DNA of 64,000 nucleotides, from contig NZ_MVHD01000003.1 of NCBI RefSeq assembly GCF_002086635.1, positions 1-64,000 of the forward strand, given 5' to 3'. Under the pieces are notes generated by a model, which did not search any database, was not told the origin of the DNA, and was given only the letters and a program-made list of their open reading frames with translations. Numbering within the stretch: position 1 is the first letter of the stretch; the number at the start of each line of letters is the position of its first letter. This stretch comes from Mycobacterium alsense. Lineage in GTDB: Bacteria > Actinomycetota > Actinomycetes > Mycobacteriales > Mycobacteriaceae. Positions 36,727 through 46,057 of the stretch are shown here, in pieces. The position numbers and the translations under genes are program-made.

Positions 36727-37697
36727 ATGCATAATCTGCCGGTGACCAAAACACCGCGTGTTCGCTCGTTCGCCGTTGCGCTGATCTGTGCCCTGCCGAT
36801 GCTGTCGATTCCGGTCGCCGTGGCCGACCCACCGCAGGGCGCGCACATCACCGACATCCAGGACGTCAACGACCGTTGGGACAAGGTGTCCGTCTGTTCG
36901 CCGTCGATGAACACCGTGATCGTCAACGATGTGTTCAAGGCCCCCAACGCGGGCGCGCCCGTCTTCTACCTGCTGCCCGGCATCGACGGCAGCGAGGACA
37001 GGGGTTGGTTCGGGATGACCGACGTCCAGGGATTTTTCGCCAACAAGAACGTCAACGTCGTCGCCCCGCTCGGCGGTCCGTTCAGCTGGTGGACCGACTG
37101 GGTCAACGACGGCAGCAAGCAGTACCAGACGTACATGACCAGGGAACTACCTCCGGTGATCAATGCGCAGTACCACGCCAACGGCAGGAACGCGGTCGGC
37201 GGGCTGTCGAGCACGGGCGGCACCGCGATCGATTACGCCGTTCAGGCGCCGGGAGTCTTCCGGGCCGTCGCTTCCTACAGCGGCTTTCCCTCCGTTTCGG
37301 AGCCCGACGAGGCCCAACAGGTCGCGTTGACCCTGGGCGGCGGCGGCCAAAGCGCCGAGGCCATGTGGGGCCGCTGGGCGGACCCGTCTGGGTGTCCCAC
37401 GATCCGGCGAAGAACGCCGGAAAGTTGAGGGGCGTAGGGGTTTACGCCGCCGCGTCCGGTAGTGGCGGCGTGGGCGACGTCGACCGGCTGCCCGCGGGCT
37501 TCGGGCCGAACGTCGCCGGCGGGATGATCGAGCGGATAGTCGCCGACAGCACCAAACGGTTCGCCGATGCCGCGCATGCCGCCGGGGTGCCGGTCACCTA
37601 CGTCGTTCGTCCCGACGGCTCGCACACCTGGGGCCTCTTCGAGTCGGAGATGCAGGAGTCCTGGAACACCACCGTCGCGCCGTCGCTCGGCGCATAG
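36727..37697 (+). pseudogene. antigen-85/mycolyltransferase-like gene with frameshift
   Basis: The first frame (to 37428) gives a signal peptide (ALICALPMLSIPVAVA), YLLPGIDG and the nucleophile elbow GLSSTGG. It then changes near residue 215 into an unrelated tail. The correct continuation lies in the next frame, from GGPVWVSHDPAKN to the catalytic-His segment DGSHTWGLFESEM, ending at 37697. A missing C near 37371 (GGGGCC where GGGGCCC is needed) explains it. The predicted product lacks the His, so it should be inactive unless this is a sequencing error. The intact protein would be an extracellular esterase or mycolyltransferase of about 320 residues. Confidence 0.82.
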
Positions 37698-37720
37698 CCG
37701 CCCGCCGCGGGCGCGCCTCG

Positions 37721-38350
37721 TCAGCCCCCGCGCATGGCGATGCCGGCCGCCCGTAGTTCGAGCGCGGCCAGCGCCCGGATCGTCACGGGATCCTCGCGGC
37801 GCCACCCGCCCACTGGATCCGCGCTGATCGCGACGAGTTTGCGCGGCTGCCGATTGGTCAGCGCCCGCAGGGCCAGCAGCTGTTCGCCGGCCGGGGTGGC
37901 GGCCAGCCCGGTGACGGTCCACTTGCGCCGGAAGAACCGCAGCCGCAACAGCAGCCACGGCACCACGACGATGAGGAGCGGCACTGCGACCACGGCCAGC
38001 GAGAGCAGGACCGCGAGCCAGCTCGCCGTGGTGTCGAGGCTGTGGCCCGCCGCCGCGATGTCGAGGGCGGCCTCGCTCGCCGAGGTGAGCGGCTGGCTGA
38101 CCGCGTCGCCGACCACCGGAATGTGCTGGGCGCCATGGCCCGCCGAGGCCAGGTTGCCGGCGATCCCGTTCGCGCCGGTCTCGACCTGCGCGCCGGCCTC
38201 GGCGATGGTCGAGACGGCGTCGTACACGGCAGTCCCGACGAGCAGCCACAGCGCCGTCCACAGGAAGATGGCGAAATCGCTGAAGAGTTGGGCCGCCAGC
38301 CGGCCGGGTGTGGTGGCGTAGGGCAGGATTCGCGATGGTAGCGACGTCAT
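37721..38350 (-). CDS. conserved membrane protein (Rv0779c-like)
   Basis: A 209-residue protein with two predicted transmembrane helices (FAIFLWTALWLLVGTAV ~27-45 and WLAVLLSLAVVAVPLLIVVV ~110-130) enclosing an extracellular Ala/Gly-rich loop. A basic cytoplasmic tail follows. No enzymatic motif. Position and length match Rv0779c. ATG 38350 is selected because the upstream open frame has no conserved sequence. Convergent with the broken esterase gene and divergent from purC. Confidence 0.78.
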   Translation of the reverse strand: MTSLPSRILPYATTPGRLAAQLFSDFAIFLWTALWLLVGTAVYDAVSTIAEAGAQVETGANGIAGNLASAGHGAQHIPVVGDAVSQPLTSASEAALDIAAAGHSLDTTASWLAVLLSLAVVAVPLLIVVVPWLLLRLRFFRRKWTVTGLAATPAGEQLLALRALTNRQPRKLVAISADPVGGWRREDPVTIRALAALELRAAGIAMRGG

Positions 38351-38413
38351 AGCCCCATACCAGCACAGCTCCCGGCCCCGCGTCGCCGCCGCGCCGCCCG
38401 ATAGGCTGACCCG

Positions 38414-39307
38414 ATGCGCCCGGCACTGTCCGACTACGAACATCTGGCCAGCGGCAAGGTCCGTGAGATTTACCGCGTCGACGACGAGCACCTGTTGCTG
38501 GTGGCGACCGACCGGATCTCCGCCTACGACTACGTCCTGGACAGCACGATCCCGGACAAGGGCCGCATCCTGACCGCGATGAGCGTGTTCTTCTTCGGCC
38601 TTGTGAACGCCCCGAACCACCTCGCCGGGCCGCCGGACGACCCGCGGATTCCCGCCGAGGTGCTCGGCCGCGCGCTGGTCGTGCGGCGGCTGGAGATGCT
38701 GCCGGTGGAATGCGTGGCCCGCGGCTACCTGACCGGCTCGGGTCTGCTGGACTACGAAGCGACCGGCACGGTCTGCGGCATCGCCCTGCCGCCGGGCCTG
38801 GGCGAAGCCAGCAAGTTCGCCACCCCGCTGTTCACCCCGGCGACGAAGGCGGCGCTGGGGGACCACGACGAGAACATCTCGTTCGCCCGGGTGATCGAGA
38901 TGGTGGGTGGCGTGCGCGCCAACGAACTGCGCGACCGCACGCTGGAAATCTATGTCCAGGCCGCCGATCACGCCCTGACGCGGGGAATCATCATCGCCGA
39001 CACCAAGTTTGAATTCGGCACCGACCGCGACGGCGACCTGCTGCTGGCCGACGAAATCTTCACGCCGGATTCGTCGCGATACTGGCCGGCCGCGGACTAC
39101 CGCGCCGGTGTGGTACAGACCAGTTTCGACAAGCAGTTTGTCCGCAATTGGTTGACCAGTCCCGAGTCCGGCTGGGACCGCCATGGGTCACAACCCCCGC
39201 CAGCGCTTCCCGACGACATCATCGACGCCACCCGCAACCGCTATATCGATGCATACGAACGCATCTCGGGTTTGCGTTTCGACGACTGGATCGGGCCGGG
39301 CGCATGA
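38414..39307 (+). CDS. purC: SAICAR synthetase PurC
   Basis: Phosphoribosylaminoimidazole-succinocarboxamide synthase, 297 residues. Key segments: SGKVREIY at the ATP site, the signature [15 protein letters not shown], and DTKFEFG plus [15 protein letters not shown] for aspartate/metal binding. It joins CAIR and aspartate using ATP. The stop overlaps the ptrB start by four bases (ATGA). Confidence 0.97.
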   Translation: MRPALSDYEHLASGKVREIYRVDDEHLLLVATDRISAYDYVLDSTIPDKGRILTAMSVFFFGLVNAPNHLAGPPDDPRIPAEVLGRALVVRRLEMLPVECVARGYLTGSGLLDYEATGTVCGIALPPGLGEASKFATPLFTPATKAALGDHDENISFARVIEMVGGVRANELRDRTLEIYVQAADHALTRGIIIADTKFEFGTDRDGDLLLADEIFTPDSSRYWPAADYRAGVVQTSFDKQFVRNWLTSPESGWDRHGSQPPPALPDDIIDATRNRYIDAYERISGLRFDDWIGPGA

Positions 39308-41475
39308 CGGACGCTTCGATCGACGCCGCGGCGCCGCCGGTGCCACCCACGGCGAAGCGGGTGGAGACCCGGCGCGAATTCCACGGTGACGTCTTCATCG
39401 ACCCGTACGAATGGTTGCGCGACAAGGCCGATCCCGAGGTGATCGGCTACCTGGAGGCCGAAAACGAATACGTCGACCGGATGACGGCCCACCTGGAATC
39501 GTTGCGGCAGCAGATCTTCGACGAGATCAAGTCGCGTACCAAGGAGACCGATCTTTCGGTGCCGACCCGGCAGGGCGACTGGTGGTACTACGCGCGCACC
39601 TTCGAGGGCAAGCAGTACCGCGTGCAGTGCCGTTGCCCCGTCGCCGATCCCGACGACTGGGATCCGCCCGTCCTCGACGAGAACACCGAAATCCCGGGCG
39701 AGCAAATCTTGCTCGACTCCAACGCGGAGGCCGAAGGCCACGAATTCTTCGCGCTTGGCACAGCGATGGTGAGCCTGGACGGCAACCTGCTGGCCTATTC
39801 CGTCGACACCGTCGGCGACGAGCGCTATACCCTGCGGTTCAGAAACTTACGCACCGGTGAGCAGTACCCCGACGAAATCGCCGACATCGCGGCGGGGGCG
39901 ACCTGGGCGGCCGACAACCGCACCGTGTACTACCTGACCTTGGATGCGGCCCACCGGCCCGACAGGGTCTGGCGCTACCGGCTCGGCTCCGACGAGCCGT
40001 CGGAGCTGGTGTATCACGAAGCCGACGAACGATTTTGGCTGGGCGTGGGGCTGACCCGCAGCGAAAAGTACGTGTTCATTGCCGCGGGTTCGTCCATCAC
40101 CACCGAGATGCGCTACGCGGACTCCGCCGACCCAGGGGCGCCGTTCACCGTGGTGCTACCGCGGCGCGAGGGCGTCGAGTACTCGGTCGAGCACGCGGTC
40201 GTCGGAGGGCAGGACCGATTCCTGATCCTGCACAACGACGGCGCGGTGAACTTCACGCTCACCGAGGCCCCCGTCAGCGACCCGACACAACAGCGCACTC
40301 TGATCGCGCACCGTGACGACGTCCGCCTCGACGGCGTGGATGCCTTCGCCGGTCATCTGGTGGTCAGCTACCGGCGCGCGGCGTTGCCGCGAATCCAGTT
40401 GTGGCCCATCGCTTCCGCCGGCGGCTACGGTGAACCCGAGGAGCTCTCGTTCGACTCCGAGCTGATGTCGTCCGGGCTGGGGGGAAACCCGAACTGGGAT
40501 TCACCCAAGCTGCGGATCAGGGCGGGTTCGTTGATCACCCCGACGCAAATCTACGACGTCGACTTTGCCACCGGTGAGCGGACCTTGCTGCGCGAGCAGC
40601 CCGTCCTGGGTGGCTACCGGCCCGCCGACTACGTCGAACGGCGCGACTGGGCGCTGGCGGACGACGGCACCCGCATCCCGGTGTCGATCGTGCACCGCGC
40701 CGGTATCCAGTTTCCGGCGCCGGCGCTGCTCTACGGGTACGGCGCCTACGAAATCTGCACCGACCCAAGCTTTTCCATCGCCCGACTGTCGCTGCTGGAC
40801 CGCGGCATGGTCTTCGCCATCGCCCACGTCCGCGGCGGCGGCGAGATGGGCCGCCCGTGGTACGAGCACGGCAAGCTGCTCGAGAAGAAGAACACCTTCA
40901 CCGACTTCGTTGCCACGGCAAAGCATTTGGTGAACTCCGGCGTCACCCGACCGCAGCAGCTGGTCGCCCTCGGTGGCAGCGCGGGGGGCCTGTTGGTGGG
41001 CGCGGCGGTGAATCTGGCACCGGAACTGTTCGCCGGCGTCCTCGCGCAGGTCCCGTTCGTCGACCCGCTGACCACCATCCTCGACCCCTCCCTCCCGCTG
41101 ACCGTCACCGAATGGGACGAGTGGGGAAACCCGTTGAGCGACAGCGATATCTACGCCTACATGAAGTCGTATTCCCCGTACGAGAACGTCGAGGCCAAGC
41201 GGTACCCGGCCATCCTGGCCATGACGTCGCTGAACGACACCCGGGTCTACTACGTGGAACCGGCCAAGTGGGTCGCGGCGCTGCGGCACGCCAATACCGA
41301 CGGCAATCCGGTCCTGTTGAAGACCCAGATGAATGCGGGCCACGGCGGCGTCAGCGGCCGCTACAAGGCCTGGCAGGAAACCGCTTTCCAATACGCGTGG
41401 CTGCTAGCCGCAGCCGACCGCGACCGCTACGGCGGCGGCCAGGAAGACGACCTCGATGGCCGTCCGCACCGGTAG
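39304..41475 (+). CDS. ptrB: oligopeptidase B PtrB
   Basis: A prolyl-oligopeptidase-family serine peptidase of 723 residues that cleaves peptides after basic residues. It has an N-terminal seven-blade propeller region and a C-terminal hydrolase domain with [10 protein letters not shown] (Ser, ~560), Asp in SLNDTRVYY and His in [10 protein letters not shown]. In H37Rv the gene is split into ptrBa and ptrBb; here it is one intact frame. It is coupled to purC. The last 72 bases overlap the end of the DoxX gene on the other strand. Confidence 0.95.
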   Translation: MTDASIDAAAPPVPPTAKRVETRREFHGDVFIDPYEWLRDKADPEVIGYLEAENEYVDRMTAHLESLRQQIFDEIKSRTKETDLSVPTRQGDWWYYARTFEGKQYRVQCRCPVADPDDWDPPVLDENTEIPGEQILLDSNAEAEGHEFFALGTAMVSLDGNLLAYSVDTVGDERYTLRFRNLRTGEQYPDEIADIAAGATWAADNRTVYYLTLDAAHRPDRVWRYRLGSDEPSELVYHEADERFWLGVGLTRSEKYVFIAAGSSITTEMRYADSADPGAPFTVVLPRREGVEYSVEHAVVGGQDRFLILHNDGAVNFTLTEAPVSDPTQQRTLIAHRDDVRLDGVDAFAGHLVVSYRRAALPRIQLWPIASAGGYGEPEELSFDSELMSSGLGGNPNWDSPKLRIRAGSLITPTQIYDVDFATGERTLLREQPVLGGYRPADYVERRDWALADDGTRIPVSIVHRAGIQFPAPALLYGYGAYEICTDPSFSIARLSLLDRGMVFAIAHVRGGGEMGRPWYEHGKLLEKKNTFTDFVATAKHLVNSGVTRPQQLVALGGSAGGLLVGAAVNLAPELFAGVLAQVPFVDPLTTILDPSLPLTVTEWDEWGNPLSDSDIYAYMKSYSPYENVEAKRYPAILAMTSLNDTRVYYVEPAKWVAALRHANTDGNPVLLKTQMNAGHGGVSGRYKAWQETAFQYAWLLAAADRDRYGGGQEDDLDGRPHR

Positions 41476-41850
41476 GCGCGTCGTCATCGACTTGGGCGGG
41501 TCGGGCATCCGGGCGGCATAGACGTTGGCCGGGAACATGGCCAGCATCAGCAGCAGGAGGCAGACGGCGGCCGCCACGCGGGTCGCGGGAATCAACAGGC
41601 CCACCGCACCGAGCAGCTCGAGCAGGCCGGTGATCGTGACCAGATAGCCGGGGGCGGGCAAACGGGGCGGCACGATGGCGATCAGGTCGCGGCGCAGGGC
41701 GGGAGCGAAGTGCGCCAGCCCGGTCACCAGGAACATCGCCGCCAGTCCGACCGCGATCGCCGCAGTCCAGCTGTTGACGTAGCCGACCCCGAGCCAGCCG
41801 ATGCTCCGAGCGGCGAGGGTGCCCACCAGCAGCGTGATCAACGGAGCCAT
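41404..41850 (-). CDS. DoxX family membrane protein
   Basis: A 148-residue DoxX-like protein with four hydrophobic helices, including the conserved MFLVTGLAHFAPALR and ITGLLELLGAVGLLIPATR segments. DoxX proteins are linked to redox or thiol stress, but the reaction is unclear. ATG 41850 has AGGTGAG directly upstream. A TetR gene stands divergent, and two matching operators lie between them, so DoxX is probably the repressed target. Its last 72 bases are antisense to ptrB. Confidence 0.85.
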   Translation of the reverse strand: MAPLITLLVGTLAARSIGWLGVGYVNSWTAAIAVGLAAMFLVTGLAHFAPALRRDLIAIVPPRLPAPGYLVTITGLLELLGAVGLLIPATRVAAAVCLLLLMLAMFPANVYAARMPDPPKSMTTRLPVRTAIEVVFLAAAVAVAVGCG

Positions 41851-41864
41851 CTCACCTATCCCAT

Positions 41865-41879
41865 CTAGACACTGACAAG
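41865..41879. promoter_or_regulatory. TetR operator candidate, DoxX side
   Basis: CTAGACACTGACAAG lies 15 bases before the DoxX start. It matches the reverse complement of the site at 41908-41922 in 13 of 15 bases. Confidence 0.65.
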
Positions 41880-41907
41880 TTATTCGCCACCCAAAGTAGG
41901 CCGTCAT

Positions 41908-41922
41908 CTAGTCAGTGTCAAG
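41908..41922. promoter_or_regulatory. TetR operator candidate, regulator side
   Basis: CTAGTCAGTGTCAAG lies 22 bases before the TetR start. With 41865-41879 it forms an inverted pair, CTwGACACTGACwAG, one copy for each divergent gene. Confidence 0.65.
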
Positions 41923-41943
41923 TTCCGTCGGTATGCTGGCGTC

Positions 41944-42504
41944 GTGAGGCGCAGTTACCACCACGGCGACCTGCGTTCGGTCATCCTCGCCGAGGCCGCG
42001 CGGCTGGTCGCCGAGCGCGGCGCGGACGGGGTCTCGTTGCGCGAGTTGGCCCGCGGTGCGGGCGTGTCGCACGCCGCGCCCGCCCACCATTTCACCGATC
42101 GGCGCGGGCTGTTCACCGCGCTGGCGACCCAGGGTTTCCGGCTGCTGGCCGAGGCGCTGACGGGCGCCCGCGGCCACTTTGCCGACGCGGCGCTGGCGTA
42201 CGTGCGGTTCGCCCTGGAGCATCCCGGCCACTATCAGGTCATGTTCGACAAGTCGCTGCTGGACACGGCCGACGCCGAACTGGCCGCCGCCGAGGCCGCC
42301 GCCGGGGCCGAGCTTTCCCGCGGGGTCGCGACCCTGGCGGATCCCAACGCGCGGTCCGATCCCGCGGCCGCCCAGCTAGCGGCATGGTCACTGGTACACG
42401 GGTTTTCGATGCTGTGGCTCAACGACGCGGTCAACGCCGACGTGCGACGGCTGGATCCGATGGACACCGTGGCCCGGATCGCCACCATGCTGTTCGAGGG
42501 TTGA
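41944..42504 (+). CDS. TetR family regulator
   Basis: A 186-residue TetR protein: YHHGDLRSVILAEAARLVAE, then the helix-turn-helix VSLRELARGAGVSHAAPAHHF at ~33-53, and a TetR_C-type sensor half ending in DPMDTVARIATMLF. GTG start. It sits divergent from DoxX with a pair of palindromic repeats between and is convergent with emrB. Likely represses DoxX and itself. Confidence 0.9.
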   Translation: MRRSYHHGDLRSVILAEAARLVAERGADGVSLRELARGAGVSHAAPAHHFTDRRGLFTALATQGFRLLAEALTGARGHFADAALAYVRFALEHPGHYQVMFDKSLLDTADAELAAAEAAAGAELSRGVATLADPNARSDPAAAQLAAWSLVHGFSMLWLNDAVNADVRRLDPMDTVARIATMLFEG

Positions 42505-42509
42505 TCGGG

Positions 42510-44123
42510 TTATTCGTGAGCCGTTTGACTGGCCGGCTGCTTCGGGAGAAATACCGCCGGAACCAACGTGAGCGCCACCAACGCGACCCCGATCACGAAT
42601 ACCGTTGTGTACGCGTGAGATAGGTCGTGCAGCAGGCCGCCCGAGAAACCGGGGGCGAGCGTGCGCGGGGGGACCGCGGACGGGTCGACCGGCACCCCGG
42701 TGGCGGCTGCCTTCTGTTGCAGCGTCGCGAGTTCGTTTGCCGCCGCGACGTTCTCGCTGCGGCTGAACTGATTGGTGAGGATCATCGACATCAGCGCGGT
42801 CCCCATCGAACCACCCACCTGGTGGCTGACGCTCATCAGCGTCGTGCCGCGCGCGATCTGGTGGACGGACAGCGCCTGCACCGACGCAACGGAGAGCGGC
42901 ATCATGGTGCAGCCCATGCCGAGGCCCATGACCGCCAAACCGGTCAGCAGCGTCGGCAGGTACTGCGCCTGCTGGGCCACGCCGAAGGCGAAGGCGCCCA
43001 GGCCGGCGATGATCAGCGCGATGCCGACCAGCACGATCTTGCCGGGGCCCTGCCTGTCCACCAGCGGTCCGGTCAGCCGCATCGTCAGCATGGCGCCCAG
43101 GCCCTGGGGAATCATGTGCAGGCCCGCCTGCATCGGCGTCTGGTGCAGCACCTGCTGGAAGTAGCTCGGCAGCAGCAGGCCGGCGCCGAAAAAGGCGGTG
43201 GCGAACAGCAGCATCGTCACGTTGGCCTGGGTGATCACCTTGTTCTGGAACAGCCGCAGATCGATGAGGGGGTGGTCGATGTGGCGCCGCGCGTGCGCGA
43301 CGAAAGCGGCGACCAACACCAGGCCGATGGCTGCCGGTATCAAGACGCGGCGATCGGCCACCGTCCCGCAGCGCGGCACGGACGACACCGCGAACAGGAA
43401 CGTCGCCAGCCCGGGCGACAGCAGCAGTCCGCCGACGACGTCGAACGTTTCCGACCGCGCGGGGTGGTCCCGGGGAAACACGACCGCCGCCAAAATCAGC
43501 GTGATGAGCCCGATCGGCAGGTTGATCAGGAAGATCCATCTCCAGCTGGACGTGTCGATGAGCCAACCGCCCAGGATCGGCCCGCCGATCGGGGCGAGCA
43601 GCATGGGGATGCTCAGGATTGACATCAGACGGCCGAGCCGCCCGGGGCCCGCTTCGCGGGTCATGATCATGAATCCCAGCGGCATCAACATGCCACCGCC
43701 GATGCCCTGCACGAATCGAAACACGATGAGCTGCACGATCGTTGACGCCACAGCGCACAACAGCGAGCCCAGCGCGAAGGCCACCACCGATCCCATGAAC
43801 AGCCGTTTGGTGCCGAACCGGTCGGCGGCCCAGCCCGTCAGCGGTATCACGGCGGCCAGCGCGAGCGTGTAGCCGGTCATCGTCCAACCGACGACCGCCT
43901 GGGTTGATCCGAATTGGCCGATGAAGGTGCGTTGCGCGACCGCGACGACGGTGACGTCCAGGATGGCCATCACGGCGGCCAGCACGCACACGCCGGAGAT
44001 GCGCAGCAGCCCCGCATCGAGCTTGTCGGGATAGACATGGGCGCCCGGTTGCCCGGCGGGGGCGGCGGGCGGCGGGGTGTCGGCCGCTGTGGATCGGGCC
44101 TTATCCATGGCGTTGCTTAGCAT
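42510..44123 (-). CDS. emrB: MFS multidrug efflux protein EmrB
   Basis: A 14-helix drug:H+ antiporter (DHA2 family), 537 residues. Motifs: LDVTVVAVAQRTF in helix 1, GWAADRFGTKRLF (motif A) and LSIPMLLAPIGGPILGGWLI (motif C). It exports hydrophobic compounds. The position matches Rv0783c. Its ATG at 44123 is preceded by GGGGAGG, and that stretch is part of the right end of the insertion element, so the native start region was rebuilt by the insertion. An in-frame ATG at 44108 may be the older start. Confidence 0.92.
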   Translation of the reverse strand: MLSNAMDKARSTAADTPPPAAPAGQPGAHVYPDKLDAGLLRISGVCVLAAVMAILDVTVVAVAQRTFIGQFGSTQAVVGWTMTGYTLALAAVIPLTGWAADRFGTKRLFMGSVVAFALGSLLCAVASTIVQLIVFRFVQGIGGGMLMPLGFMIMTREAGPGRLGRLMSILSIPMLLAPIGGPILGGWLIDTSSWRWIFLINLPIGLITLILAAVVFPRDHPARSETFDVVGGLLLSPGLATFLFAVSSVPRCGTVADRRVLIPAAIGLVLVAAFVAHARRHIDHPLIDLRLFQNKVITQANVTMLLFATAFFGAGLLLPSYFQQVLHQTPMQAGLHMIPQGLGAMLTMRLTGPLVDRQGPGKIVLVGIALIIAGLGAFAFGVAQQAQYLPTLLTGLAVMGLGMGCTMMPLSVASVQALSVHQIARGTTLMSVSHQVGGSMGTALMSMILTNQFSRSENVAAANELATLQQKAAATGVPVDPSAVPPRTLAPGFSGGLLHDLSHAYTTVFVIGVALVALTLVPAVFLPKQPASQTAHE

Positions 44124-45417
44124 TTGACGTCCTCCCCGTGGCTGAAGCCGGGGGATTCCAACCTGGTAGGCGGGTTGGGGCAGTAATTCCTCGCGGTTTC
44201 CTGCTGGTTCCTGCTTCGCTGTCGCGCCAGCACCTGCGGTGCTGCGCTTCTCGGCAGGCGGTGACCGCAAGCCCTGCGGCCAGTATGTTTTTGGCGGCGT
44301 TGACATCCGCGTGCTGGGCAGGTGCGAAACAGTGGGTGCACTTAAATACCGCTTGACTCTCGCGGGATTTGGGGTCCACATGTCCGCACGCCGAGCACCG
44401 TTGTGAGGTGAACGCTGCCGGAACTTTCACAATCTGTGTTCCGCTGTAGCGCGATGCCGACATCAATGCTGTCTCAAATCGAAACCAACCCTTCGACAAT
44501 ATTGCGTTGTTCAAACACGACTTGCTAGCGGCGCCATTTGCCAGGTACTGGCCCGGGTTTTCGGGGTCTTCGACGGGCCGCGCCCGCCGCGTCATATTTC
44601 TGATCTGCAGCGCTTCGAGCACAACCAGTTCATGGCCGACGGTCAGCCGGTGGGCGGTTTGGGCGCAGAAGTCCTGACGGCGGCGGCGTTCACGGGCCCG
44701 CAGGCCAGCCAGCTTGGTCCGGATCTTGTTGCGGTTGCGAGAGTATGTGGTGGTGCGCGCCAACTGGCGCTGCAGCGCCATCCTGCGCTGCTGCTCGCCA
44801 ACCGTGACGAACCGGCGATTCAGTAGGTCACCTCTGCTGGCGGCGATTGCGACGACCACACCGCGGTCAACACCCACCGCCGTACCTGGCTGTGCGTGGC
44901 AGTCGGGACGCTGAATGCCGTCGTCGACTAGCAGTGACACGAACCACTGATCGGCATCACGCGACACCGTTGCTGAGCGGATAGTCGCCCCGTTCAGTGA
45001 TCGCGCGCACCGGAACTTAACCCAGCCCAGTTTGGGCAGCTTCACCCGCGCATGCCGCCGATTCAGCTGCTCGACGAGCATCTTGTTGCCCTCGGGAAAC
45101 CGGAATGACGGGGCCCACCGCCGACTTGAGCGCCAGTGCACGCGAAACGTTCCGTGCTCGCGGCACGCGCGATCCAGATCCATCAGCGTCTGCTGCAGGC
45201 AGTGTCCCGGTACGTCTTCAAGCCACGGCTGCTCGTTCTTGGCTTGCGCGAGCTCGGCGGCCTGGCGCGCGTAGTTCATCCACGCTCCGCGGCGCCGGTA
45301 TTCGCGGCGCTGCTCCAATCCGGTGTTCCACAACGCCCGACACGCGCCACCGATCCGCTGGGCGAACTCTGCCTGTTCGTCGGAGAACTCGACCCGGAAC
45401 CGCCGGCCGGTCAACAT
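44101..45417 (-). CDS. tnpB: TnpB RNA-guided nuclease of an IS200/IS605-type element
   Basis: TnpB (OrfB) of 438 residues. The split RuvC catalytic set is intact: Asp184 (GVDRG), Glu268 (VVLEAL) and Asp371 (HADVNAAKNI). The zinc finger CSAC...CTHC (Cys341, 344, 360, 363) is also intact. TnpB proteins cut DNA guided by an RNA from the element's right end. The frame reads through the right end and stops at TAA 44101, so the last seven or eight residues come from flanking DNA inside the emrB start. The upstream tnpA is broken, so the element cannot move alone, but TnpB could still work. Confidence 0.93.
   Translation of the reverse strand: MLTGRRFRVEFSDEQAEFAQRIGGACRALWNTGLEQRREYRRRGAWMNYARQAAELAQAKNEQPWLEDVPGHCLQQTLMDLDRACREHGTFRVHWRSSRRWAPSFRFPEGNKMLVEQLNRRHARVKLPKLGWVKFRCARSLNGATIRSATVSRDADQWFVSLLVDDGIQRPDCHAQPGTAVGVDRGVVVAIAASRGDLLNRRFVTVGEQQRRMALQRQLARTTTYSRNRNKIRTKLAGLRARERRRRQDFCAQTAHRLTVGHELVVLEALQIRNMTRRARPVEDPENPGQYLANGAASKSCLNNAILSKGWFRFETALMSASRYSGTQIVKVPAAFTSQRCSACGHVDPKSRESQAVFKCTHCFAPAQHADVNAAKNILAAGLAVTACREAQHRRCWRDSEAGTSRKPRGITAPTRLPGWNPPASATGRTSNAKQRHG
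44124..44250 (-). ncRNA. putative omega-RNA (right-end RNA) of TnpB
   Basis: In this family the 3' part of the tnpB transcript folds into the guide RNA scaffold and ends at the right end of the element; the bases beyond form the guide. Here the terminal hairpin at 44134-44154 is well formed. The bases that would act as guide are minus 44123 to about 44104, the first codons of emrB. The 5' boundary is a guess. Confidence 0.45.
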
Positions 45418-45418
45418 C

Positions 45419-45810
45419 TCAACGGTCCTTTTGCGTTTCGACGTAGTGCTTTATCACCGACCACCACGCCCTGCCACGGTGGCCACAAAATACAAGTTCG
45501 TCCACAACGGCGGTAACCGCGATTCCAGCCACGGAAACTCCTCACTCAACACCCGCGACGACCGTCCCATGATGGCCTTGACCAGCGTGTGCACACCTCG
45601 AACCGCGGATCCACCTCCACGAGCAGGTGGCGCATGATCAGTCGTGGTCTCCAACCCGATCAACCCCTCTCGGTTACTACCTCGGTGATGAGTTCCTTAG
45701 CCGCGCCTCCATCCGCCGCCGATCACTTTGCGGCGATACTTCGGGCACCACACCAGGTGATATGCACACTGGAACGCGATACTCGCATTCCAGCGCAACG
45801 TAACATCCAC
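45419..45810 (-). pseudogene. degenerate tnpA (Y1 HUH transposase) of the same element
   Basis: Pieces of a ~130-residue IS200-type TnpA appear in several frames. AFQCAYHLVWCPKYRRKVIGG is one frame, RMEARL and TDH the next, HLLVEVDPRFEV another, then HTLVKAIMGRSSRVL and EEFPWLESRLPPLWT, and finally VIKHYVETQKDR with the catalytic Tyr in yet another. At least four single-base changes break the frame, including within the HUH motif (DHVHL). It would end at TGA 45419-45421, touching the tnpB start. Inactive. Confidence 0.85.
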
Positions 45811-46057
45811 AAGCGACAAAATGGGACAGCGCTTCTCTACTTACTGCGTTACAGATCGACAAGCCGAGCCGCTACCCGCCACCAGCACGAACTTCGCGCG
45901 CTTACCATTCGACCAATGCCGGGATTTTGCCACGCTACCTACGCCCGATCACCCGGTAGTTTGGCCCGGGCGATCGTCTGTGGGCCAGGGGCCGATATAC
46001 GCCTGACGTCTGCGTGTCCTTCACCGTTCCGACACCTGGGATCGTCAAACTGCGGGT

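Larger units (their letters stand above)
44124..45840 (-). mobile_element. IS200/IS605-family insertion element
   Basis: The element contains a decayed tnpA and intact tnpB, both on minus. The right end is the conserved hairpin CCCC-C-GGC-TTCA-GCC-AC-GGGG (44134-44154), followed by AGGACGTCAA ending at 44124. The left end is less certain; an imperfect hairpin AAGCG...CGCTT at 45811-45834 just before tnpA fits the subterminal hairpin of this family. No target duplication is expected, as these elements do not make one. It separates emrB from the Rv0784-like gene. Confidence 0.85.

Noticed and set aside
45454..45663. 69-codon minus-strand frame upstream of tnpB as a separate gene
   Set aside because: It is one fragment of the frameshifted tnpA, as shown by GRSSRVL and EEFPWLESRLP.
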